Of a stretch of 64,000 nucleotides of DNA, positions 52,001 to 64,000 are shown piece by piece (the first letter of the stretch is position 1; each line of letters opens with the position of its first letter). The translations under genes and the position numbers were made by a program. The DNA comes from Baylisascaris procyonis (lineage: Eukaryota; Nematoda; Chromadorea; Rhabditida; Ascarididae). The stretch lies in contig JAZARR010000008.1 of assembly GCA_037389465.1 (NCBI GenBank), positions 930,001-994,000 of the forward strand, written 5' to 3'. The notes below the pieces were generated by a model that saw nothing but the letters and a program-made list of their open reading frames with translations, ran no database searches and was not told the origin of the DNA.

Positions 52001-52801
52001 CCTCTGCACTTTTCGAGAGTCGTTCGCTATTCACAAATGTACCATTGCTACTTTTTGTATCCTTTAGTAGAAATGCCCCTTCCTCGTACCATAGGATCGC
52101 ATGATTCCGCGAAAGAACCTAAATTTTTTACATCAAATTCAACGGATGTCGCTTTTTTTTCTGTAAGCATCTAAAGACTGTTCGAATCTTTCGAGCAGAT
52201 GGAAAACATTAAATGAATGGTCAATAATTGAAACCACAATGAAATATGAAGGCTAAATAGTGACAGATCACTAGAGCCATTATTGCATTTATTGAGTAAA
52301 AAAATAAATAAATAAAAACCCATTCAAAACTAAAGACTTCAAGTAGTGAACTCGAGCTGCATTCTCACCCTCTCAGCTCCATACGTACCTAAGGAACGCA
52401 AATAAAAAGTTAGTAAGGACGTAAATAATCCTTGCTTAATGTATCATATTTCTTTGCATCTTTCATGTAATTTTTATAGACCATAGTTTCGAAAGACATG
52501 AAGATAGAAGTCTTCATAATAAATACGAAGAAAAAACCCAACACCAATAAATTAATAACACTAAAAATAATCCAGAAATAAATCTAAATACAACTGAAAA
52601 GATATAACAAAATAAATTTCATAAATAATCAACCTTGCAGTCGAAGATGGCATTATCGTTACTTGGTTTGAAGCGTGCCACCGAACGACCAATTTTAAGG
52701 GCATCTTCCTCTGAGCATGGTACACTAAATCGACGTTCGTCAAATGCATGTGATTGAGAACATGCGGTAAGAATCGCATATGGACATCGTGGTCCTGTCA
52801 T
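49056..52801 (-). CDS. SLMAP: SLMAP: FHA-domain, coiled-coil, tail-anchored protein
   Basis: Sarcolemmal membrane-associated protein family. In animals SLMAP is a STRIPAK component whose FHA domain binds phosphothreonine on Hippo-kinase partners, and it sits on membranes by a C-terminal anchor. Eight phase-consistent exons give 467 aa: 52801-52634, 52118-51926, 51344-51079, 50903-50672, 50421-50243, 50001-49923, 49567-49493 and 49267-49056. Seen: FHA domain with IGRS (37-40), LSRNH (58-62) and SSNGTF (79-84), then GDIVQFGVD and VTHGCIV; coiled coil from about residue 150 ([45 protein letters not shown]); and a final hydrophobic stretch from WLYSFFF to the C-terminus. It is shorter than human SLMAP (about 810-830 aa), mainly in the coiled coil. 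The start is the first ATG of the FHA exon, with an acceptor-like TTTGCAG just upstream. The tail contains EMR within the hydrophobic run, so the last exon may be spliced differently. Confidence 0.93.
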
Positions 52802-53929
52802 TTCAATGATGCTGTACCTCTGCAAATCATTTTATTCGTTCATTGTTGAATATTTTCAGCAATAGAGTATTTCTCTTTGGTAAATTTTATAATTAATTCA
52901 CCACATTTCGATTTAAATTTTCAATTAAATAAACGGCGATGATCGGGAAGGAAAAAAAGAAGGCAAAAATGTGGGAATATTTCGTGATTCACTGTCATAT
53001 AACATAAGTGTTTGGCGAAAAAAAAACGCAATATTGGCACTTAGATGGCACTCAACATTTTCAACGAAGAAATAAATGTACATTTGAAAACGGGGGATGA
53101 AATTTTTTAAAAATATATATATAAAAATTTTATCTAACTCTTTGTAATATAATATATATTTTAAAAAATTCATCAAAACTTAACAATAAAATTTCTTAAA
53201 TTATTTGTGAATATTTCGATGGATCCATTCGATTATATCGCGTCAACCCGTCCGATAAAAGTAAATTTTTTTTTTGGGGGGGGGGGCGGGTAGGGAGGGG
53301 GGGTAAGCGAACGGCAACACAATTAGCGCTAGGATACTACCAATATTCTTTTATATTAGTTCATTGAATTGATAAAGTAATCAAGCCGTACCCGGCATCA
53401 TAACGTGAATATTATCGCGGCAATCTTTAAAGAGAACATTCCACGAGCTATCGCATCGAATCAACATTTGCAAAGTTCGGCATTCAAAATGCAGTACGTT
53501 TATTGCGAAAATTACAGCGCAAAAAAAAAAACAAAAAGTTTGCAATTGAATATAAAATTATTCGTTGTAGAGTAGCAGATCTGGACGAGAGATAGAGTGC
53601 TGTTAATTCATTTAGAAACAATGAATCATGCATATGAGATCAGAACTAACTGGAAAATAAATAAACCAGCATGCACCGATGAACACAAAGAGATTGATAT
53701 AAAATACCAGATATGCGTGATATACTTGGGAATGCAAAGGAACGTTGAAGGATGGAATTAGATCATAGAAGAAGTGAGGTTTTTCAATTCGAATATGTTT
53801 TATGAAAGTTGACTTCGACTAGGAATGGAAATTGTTCAAAATATTGCTCATTTATAAGGCATTTAGAAATGCTGATGATTTCAAATAGGAGCATACCTCG
53901 GAGAGTGTATAGGGAACTATGCAATAACA

Positions 53930-54245
53930 TACAATAATGTGCAATAATATACAATAATATGCGATAATATGCATTTATATCCAAAAATATCCAATATTGT
54001 AGAATGATATACAATAATATCCAATAGTTCCATTTTAGTTTAGTTTTCCTTTAGTTTGATTTCCTTTTAGTTAAATTTTCTTTTAGTTTTGTTTTCTTTT
54101 AGTTATTTTTTTTTTCAGTTTTATTCATTTCATTTTATCTATTTCATCCCAACTTATTTTATCTTATTTATTTTATTTTATTCATTTTATTTATCGTATT
54201 TTATTTATTTTATTTTATTTCTTTTGTTTCATTTATTTTATTTAT
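53930..54245. repeat. Low-complexity AT-rich minisatellite tract
   Basis: The first part consists of repeats close to caataatatac of about 11 bp. The second is a T-rich strand with irregular TTTTAGTT and TTTTATTTA units. It lies upstream of LSM11. Confidence 0.8.
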
Positions 54246-54255
54246 TCTGAATTGA

Positions 54256-54316
54256 ATGGATGAAAAAAAACCGCATGTTTCTATTTGAATGGCTGAAAAA
54301 AAACCGCATGTTTCTA
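54256..54316. repeat. Two-copy direct repeat upstream of LSM11
   Basis: Two adjacent copies of about 30 bp share gaatggMtgaaaaaaaaccg followed by catgtttctatt, almost without mismatch. It is about 320 bp upstream of the LSM11 start codon. Confidence 0.88.
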
Positions 54317-54638
54317 TTACAAGTTTTCGAGTTTCTGTGATGCGCGTTAGTATTAGCTTGCAAAGTGCAGAGTACGATAGTGGTGCGTGCGCGGCGTGGA
54401 GCACGAGCGCAGCTGCGTTCACGGTTCGCAAGCGATGCCGGATAGTGCAGTTCCCATCGTTCTATGCAATAGTGCATATTATACTTACGGTTTTTTCCGT
54501 ATTCTTATAGATATATTTATTCGTATCAGTGTTAGATAGTATGATCGAAGTCGAGATTGGCTATGAAATGTTATGATGAATTATATTACCTTATTGGGTA
54601 AGTATATTTTCTTGAAGGATTTGCTTAATCGGCTCAAG

Positions 54639-57108
<2,470 letters not shown>

Positions 57109-57640
57109 TAATGAAACGATAAATTTCATTGCTTCGCATATGGGCTCATTTTCTGTTTTATCGACCACATCGATATAGCTTAGCATTGCACAATGTGGCC
57201 GAACATCATTCACTGTTGCTCAATAGCCCGACTATACATATGGGCAGACTGTTGTAATCCCCAAACTTTCGTATCACAGATTTCAGTTGTGGTGGATTGC
57301 TGTTTGGTTGAATTGAACTGAAGTTAGCTAATTGTGGCATACGCTGTTGTCTTCACGTCTTACACTATCACAAACAGTGCAGATTATGTTATATTTGAAG
57401 AGGGGAGGATATTCCTCGATGGTTATCGCTTTGTTGTCGATCAGTTCGTTGAAATGACGCAATATCTCAATCACAATACGAACCATAACAAAGATAGCTC
57501 GATCACAACGTCATATACTGACTCCTTGAGGGTTGAGATGTACACCACACTCGAAAGTATTGCTTGCAAAAAATTTTTATTCAGATCTTTTACCAACCAA
57601 TAACAGTAACAGAAACAAAGAAAAAAACAATCACTCTAAT
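57109..57640. other. Tail-to-tail intergenic region LSM11/XPOT
   Basis: It holds the two 3' UTRs. A plus-strand frame of 89 codons (57334-57603) is open but resembles no family and is not called. A minus-strand AATAAA for XPOT lies at 57576-57581. Confidence 0.65.
57576..57581 (-). terminator. Probable XPOT polyadenylation signal (AATAAA)
   Basis: AATAAA on the minus strand about 60 bp beyond the XPOT stop codon, a normal distance for a compact 3' UTR. Only the hexamer supports it. Confidence 0.5.
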
Positions 57641-60600
57641 TCATGCCGTATTCCGCTGTATCCGTAATTGAGCATATAATTCGTCCATTTGTTTATCAAG
57701 TTCTTTTCCCTAAAAAAAAAATCGCATTCGTAAAAAAAACGATAGAGATTAATATCGGAACCGCCTCAATGATCAGCTATTATCCTCATCACTCCCCCTG
57801 AAGAATTTCTTCGAGCAAGGATAATCATCGAAGTGTACCGATTGCCGCTCGGAACCTTTCGACTTGTCTACGAGATTTTCTACTCGACCGAGCATAAAAT
57901 CCCCTGTCGAAACTCCCTTTTCAACCATCAGCCAGGTCATTCAACAATTCAGTTCATGTATATATCAATTTTCGACACTTTAGTTTTCCTGTCCAAACAT
58001 GCAGACACAAGCATGAACTTCCCAAAAATGAATTAGTATCGCTATTGTGTACGCAGCTAAAATTGTGAAAAGGCCGTTTCTTTAGCTTAGATGGATTACA
58101 ACTATCCAAGCATCTTTAACACCACAGAAGGAACAATGCAAGGTAACGATGGCATCGTCAGTGGTAACAAAAGGAGCTAGGAGAAACAGCTGCATGACAT
58201 GTTGGCACAACAGTGTGTCACATGCAAGAAACCGGACATCTCAACCGTCTTCATCACCAACACCCATCTAGCACGTCATTGCAAAATGTCCCTATAAAAT
58301 AGCATCCAAACCTACTTTTAATGTACTCAAATAATTCGACAGTTTCTCCATTACTTCTGACGGAAGTATGGTACGAATAACTGCATCAAACCTGAAATCA
58401 AAATTAAATTTTCTTCAGAACACTGACTGGCCATTTTTTTCGAAAAAGGAGACGTTCTTCAGTTTCTCATTGATTAGATCATTTCCAGAAATGTCTAAAC
58501 GAACATAGGATGGTTGAGCCTTGCCCTCTAGATCTAGACCAAGAAAACAAACAAAGAAAACTCCCCTCAACTCCTTCCCAACTCGAAGTTATCTGGCCAC
58601 TTTTCAATAATATTGCTCCCTTACGGGCATCAATTAGAGCTGGAGGGGATTAATGACATTCCCATGCTGGCGCAGACTCATCCCCTAAGCGAACTTTTAT
58701 CACAAGTGCGTCGTACCCTTTTCCAACCTTAACCGTCCCATATTAAAAAAAAAAATTGCCCTGCTTCAACTACTGAACTCCCCTCGTTCAGCGAAACACC
58801 CTCCAAGAGCTCAATTCTTACATACTGCTATTACCTTAACTGAATCGGCAATCATTCTTAAATAGATTAAACTAAGAGGATGCAGCAGTGAACGTTGCTT
58901 TAAAAGAGCAATCTTCACTGCTGTTGCTTATCCCCTATAAGATATGCTATGTCTCCGTTCCACCTCATTTTTTGCATATAAGATCTCGTTATTGACAACA
59001 TTTGAGAGCGAGAGAAAAATGCATAAGCACCTTTCGGGAAGGCACATTCTTAAGACTTGAAGACACATCGAAGCCTCATGTTGCACCAAAACGCATTGCG
59101 CATCTGCAGGATCATGAGTTACGGCGAGAGGCACCTGAACGAATCGCTAAGTTATAATATTAAAACAAAAGAAACGTCAAAATGATACTTTTATATTTCT
59201 TGTTGAGTAATCAAGGAGACCACGCTGATTATCTTCTAAGGATATTGTTAGGTAACACATTCAGCGTTCGTATTACACAAGGCTCACTCTTCCATCAGAG
59301 AGCAATTGTTAGCGTCAGCGCATAGCGAGCAAATAAGGGTGATACACAATACTTTCTCGATGAAAGGTGGGATCAACTTTTGAAATTATTACGATATTAT
59401 GGGAATAAAATATTGCCGGCAAAAAATGAATAGGAATCGAGCGTTTCTGTGCAAGTGATCTGATGCTTCCAATCATATTCGAAAATTCAACAAAAAAACG
59501 CATCACAATGATGCAAGAGCAGTGTCACTTAACAGTAGCGCTCTAAGAAGCGGCTATATCTTCCAAAAGTTGTCACCAGTAAACGGGGGGGGGGAGTAGA
59601 AATAGAATTTCCATTCTCCTTTCATTCACTTTAAAAGAGCAACTAATAAAGAAGGAAGTGTTAATGAATAGAGGTAAAGAGCACACCTGTAAAGTGGTTA
59701 TAATTGACTGCTCCCAAACGCTACTCTCGACAAACGCAATTGTACCATTATCACAGAACTTTGAGAAGAGTTTTGCCACCGTCGACAAAGCAACCTTTTG
59801 CGCCACCGTATCAGAGCATGTGCAAAATGCGAGAATTGATGCCGATAAGCGCCTCATAAATTCTTCTCCTGCAAAATAAATTTAATGATAACGCAAATAT
59901 TTCACTTCCGCCAAGCTTTGCGACGGAACGACGTATCATTCACATCTATAATCTCAGAAATAACTCACCGTTATTGGCAAGAAGTGGCAATAAATCGTTG
60001 ACAACGATGCTAAGTACCATCTGTAAATAGGCGCGATTCAAGTAGCATAAATTTCTGGCGACTACCTCATCAGCAAGGTCATGATCTGATGAATGCACCG
60101 ACCATAATAACTCGAATAGAGTGCGCACCTCCAATTCCGAGTTCAGCACCTTGCTCTAAATCATATTATTGTACAGCAGTTTTTTTTTTAATAAAAATTT
60201 ATTCCGATGAAATTCTTCAAAAAGTAATAAAAGCAAAATTCATTTAATTTGAGAAAAATGTAATTACATGGAAGTTGTAAGCCGAAAGTTGAAAGATCCT
60301 ATTATAATCAAACTCAACAAAAAAACTGATTAATAAATTAAAAACTCTTAAAAGTACCGATCATGCTTTCCGTTTAAGCAAACTCGATTTCAGTATCAAT
60401 TTCAAAAGCATTTTCTGCAACTGTTCTATTATTTTCTAGTAAATTAAGCTCATCTACATTTATAAATGATTCAAAGACATTGATATGATACCTTAAGTTT
60501 AGCGAATATTTGCTGTACTAAAATAAGGAAATCGTGGAGTGTTTTATGATTGGATGCCGAAGATAAGAATTTATTGAATATACTCGGGAGTGCAGGTAAC

Positions 60601-63600
60601 AATTGCTCATCTAAGCAAGCCACCATACGATGCAAATATTGTCGCAATGCATCCATCATCTCTATGCTATCCAATGGCACCTTCTCCAAATAGGTCTGAA
60701 AATTAATTTCGTATCTATCATCTATTTCCTTCTTTCTCTTTTCCGCTCTATGGCGCTTTCCGGAAACGTTGCGGAAGGAACAGCGGAAGGATGAGGACTG
60801 CGGAAGGAATGCTAATGAATCTTCCATTGATAGGTAGAATGCATGAAAATATAGTCCTACCTTTTTCATGCTAATACACCCCTCTCCCCCCCCTCCCCCA
60901 ACTAAAATACTGCCAGCATACATAAAATCAAAAGCTTACACTAGTGAAACGAAATAAAAAAACTCATTATCATAGCCTTGTGCAAATAAAATTTTGTTGC
61001 TAAAGTGATGCACAACACAATATCGATGTCACCATAAAAACCTCATTTCAAAAACAATACTACATAAATTCATAAATAACTTTATTACTAATGAATAAAC
61101 ATTTGTTGCCGTAAATTCACCAACGTTTTCTATCATTAAATAAAATCACATCGAATATTCTCCAAACAATAAGTGCCGATATCTTCTTGAAATATAAATG
61201 ACCATCTTATATAAATTCAAAGCGTTAAAAATATCACTAAAATGGTAATTATAAATGAAGATAACGAAAAAAAAAAGAAGTTTTCGAGTTTCAATATAAA
61301 AATAAAGAAACGAATAATTAGCATACTACTTACGTTCATAATTTGATAGAAAGTCGATGCACAATTGCAATTTGTCATACTATTCGATGTTGTGAACGCC
61401 TTCGTTATCCTCCTAAAATTAAATCATAATCTATCGCCTCAGAAAAAGACAGCTACGATCTCCTCTGAAATAAGGAAGGCTAGCAAATGGCCCAGGTAAA
61501 GCCAATGACCAAGTTGCAGTTGTCATTAGTCAACACCATAAGCAAAAGCAAAATGCCTTATCGCAAAAAAAAAAAAATAACGCCACCAGTATTTTTACAT
61601 TATACGTTGCATGATCACACAGCAACATCTGAATAGTATAAACGATGAAAGGAATAAAAACAAACGTACGAACTGTAACCGATGATATTGCTCATATAAC
61701 ATCGTATTTTTTGTTGATCTTCACTATTGGTCACTTTGCAGAGTTCTTCGTTCGCTGCAAGAAACTTCTGCAAGAGAGAACCGGCCAACTCCTTCATATA
61801 TTGCTCCTTTAATTCGACCTTCAACGAGCCAAAAACAATCAACGTCGATGTCGCTTCATATAAAAACATCTGCAATTGCCTTTAAAGTCCATAATAGACA
61901 TAGAGATGATGCCAAACGAACGCTTATGTGAGCAATGCTGAAAATAACACCATCTAATGATGACATTGGATTGATGTGATACGAAATGGATAATCTTAAG
62001 GGTGCTAATGAATGAAAGTATATGAGTGAAGAGAACAAACTGAGTTGCCGTATGGAACCACTGATTTGGGAATAAACAAAAAAAATATATGCGACAATCG
62101 TATGATATCATTTTTTGTGAAGCGACAGTAAGCAAATTAAAAAATTATGTAGAAGTGAAAAATGAAAGAACACATAAAAAAAGAACTAATAACGCAGCTT
62201 TAATGTACTTTTTTAAAAATTATTCAAAGTGATGTTCGAAGTGATGCGTTTCCAACTGTCAAGCAGAGTTCAAATTTCCGAAAGCCTTTAAACTTGTTTG
62301 CAGATAAGATTGCCATTGAATAACTCATTTAATTCATTTAAATCAGATGCGCATCTAACTATTATCCTCCCCCTTCTTCTACCTTAATCAACATGTAATG
62401 CATTCGCTAAAAACTAGGCAACAATATTTGCTCAGATTCAAAGACAAGAGGACAGTTGTAGTGAAACAAAAAAAAATCGTCCACTCAATATACCTGATCG
62501 TCATCCGAGAAAAGCGAATTCGCATTCGGATTCACAGCAAGGAGTGGTGCAAGTTGTGTCAATACAGTTCCTACATATTCCCCCAATGACTGCCTGCAAT
62601 AGATATTAAACATTCAAATGCAACAATTCCTTTAAAAAAGGGAAAATAATGCATTTTTAATAGCCTGCAAGACATCCCGGGTCATCGCACTCCCTTTGTG
62701 TCTGCCTGTCCACTCAGAACGCTATAGTATGGTTTAGCGTACTATCAAAGCGAAATTGCCCTCTAAGCAATCAATTTCTGCGCGACCCTACTGAAACCTC
62801 ATAGAGACTGTCCCTCCCAAGCTTTTTGTGCTACTCAATAAAAAGTCTTCACTTAGAAACGATGAAAATGCAAACATGTGTGAGGGGATTACAACAGGTT
62901 CATACAGAATATACGGTTCAATAATGCGTATATCCACAGGTCGAATTTCAGAAATTGCGTCTTTACTACTTCCCCAAACGACGAAGGCAAGAGAACAATC
63001 CATCTTTTCGCTCTTCCGCTTCAGCCCTACTCCTCAGCAATAAATTAATGTAGCCCTAGATGGAATGAATGGAGTAAAATAAAGTCTCTTTTGCAAAATT
63101 GCCAAAGCGGTTCGAAGCAAGAAAGGAATCGCGAACTTGTGAGCCTTAACAAAACGGCAGAAAAGATAGACAACTCGTGTTCGCAGCCGTGCCGATGGAT
63201 GTAATAAGCCTCGGGCATCCAGAAACGCCTCCTAAAACTAATTAAGACATATATACCGTTGCTGTTAATTAGACCCTCAATGCAGAAATTATGCATCCTA
63301 TTTCACTTAATGCACATTTTTCTCGTTACGAGAAGATACGTAAGGACCCGAATGCTCTTCTTTGCCCTCTCTTTCAACGATTGTATTAAGCAGCAAATAT
63401 TGTAAGACTCACCAATAACTAATTAGGCCACTAATGGAAACAATTTTATTCGGCATTTTGAATGTACTTCTAAATTTAACGCGACAACAACCCAACTAAT
63501 TAGAAGGTTACTTTAATTGCTACAAATAAAGCCATTAAGTTGATGCATAAAGATGGCCGATTGTAGTAGAAGTGATGAGAAGTAGCACTTCTAGTTGAGC

Positions 63601-64000
63601 TATTGCATTAATTCTAACACTGATTGCAACCAAAATATCACCGGCTAACCAACACAACAATAATATTACTTTTCACGTCTACTGTTGTCCATAAAAGCAA
63701 TAAAATTATACAATACTACGTAAACTGCAAAGCGAATATCTAGAGAAGCAATAACCAACAAGATTTTGAACTATAATCTCTTGTGAAGTTTGTGCAATTC
63801 TTAATGCAAGCGAAATGAAGTGTGAAAAATTGTGATACCCATCTGCGGAGGCAAACCCATAAAAAATCATGTAAAAATAGAGAGGTGGAAAGTGGTCATA
63901 CGCACCAAAAGTGAAGGAAGTGGTCGTTGATTTGCAGCCAGAAGCCTGTCATATCGGCATACAATTTCAAAGAAAGTCGTATTGACAACAAATGCTCCAC
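57641..64000 (-). CDS. XPOT: Exportin-T (tRNA exportin), C-terminal half
   Basis: Karyopherin that carries mature tRNA out of the nucleus with RanGTP. Eleven exons are visible, the first running off the window: 64000-63906 (partial), 63231-63137, 62593-62494, 61869-61670, 61412-61334, 60695-60492, 60155-59969, 59868-59687, 59134-59031, 58391-58316 and 57709-57641. They encode the last 462 residues or so. Seen in order, matching exportin-T: NTTFFEIVCRYDRLL, RVVYLFCRFVKAHK, SDDDQMFLYEATSTLIV, NIIGYSSRITKAF, RQYLHRMVACLDEQLLPALP, then the HEAT-type C-terminal helices up to YAQLRIQRNTA. All junctions keep phase. The donor of the second visible exon is weak (AA then gttcgc) but gives the expected protein. 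The N-terminal RanGTP-binding half lies beyond the window edge. It converges on LSM11 with 532 bp between stops. Confidence 0.95.

Larger units (their letters stand above)
52802..54638. other. Divergent intergenic region SLMAP/LSM11
   Basis: It holds a G-run with T-run near 53265-53303, AATAATAT-type imperfect repeats at 53930-54020 and a long T-rich tract of TTTTA/TTTAT repeats at 54030-54245. A tandem duplication of about 30 bp (54256-54316) and a GC-richer patch at 54370-54450 lie 200-380 bp upstream of the LSM11 ATG and may include its promoter. TTGGGTAAGTATA at 54594-54606 looks like a strong donor within the LSM11 leader. Confidence 0.6.

Noticed and set aside
57334..57603. 89-codon plus-strand frame downstream of LSM11
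   Set aside because: No family match, no splice link to LSM11, and it overlaps the XPOT 3' UTR with its AATAAA.

Overview
The window is eukaryotic, AT-rich and intron-rich, with GT-AG introns from about 120 bp to over 1.5 kb and long (AT)n microsatellites. The best clue to the host is the dynamin-related protein: its middle domain (for example [13 protein letters not shown] and [16 protein letters not shown]) matches the nematode form of DRP-1 better than the vertebrate form. I infer a nematode; the species cannot be named from this sequence.

Layout. Positions 1-19484 hold no gene I can support, only AT-rich DNA with microsatellites and a foldback element. Positions 19485-26217 are a recent tandem duplication of a unit of about 2.37 kb. 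Each unit carries a tRNA-like head with Pol III A and B boxes and an array of 163-bp monomers, each with its own B-box-like motif (about 3, 3 and 10 copies). Positions 26218-28757 are intergenic, with one doubtful reductase-like exon.

Five conserved genes follow, each rebuilt by phase-consistent splicing: MOCS3/UBA4 (minus, 28758-34453, 10 exons, 406 aa), DRP1/DNM1L (plus, 37452-47591, 18 exons, 707 aa), SLMAP (minus, 49056-52801, 8 exons, 467 aa), LSM11 (plus, 54639-57108, 4 exons, 220 aa) and the C-terminal half of exportin-T/XPOT (minus, 57641 to beyond the window end, 11 exons visible). Orientations alternate: MOCS3/DRP1 and SLMAP/LSM11 are head-to-head, DRP1/SLMAP and LSM11/XPOT are tail-to-tail, so there is no operon here.

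The genes act in separate housekeeping pathways: sulfur transfer for molybdenum cofactor and tRNA thiolation (MOCS3), mitochondrial and peroxisomal fission (DRP1), FHA-containing STRIPAK/membrane scaffolding (SLMAP), histone pre-mRNA 3' processing (LSM11) and tRNA export (XPOT). The most notable points are an apparently intact LSM11, because U7 snRNP is reported missing in C. elegans, and the macrosatellite with its Pol III-like boxes.
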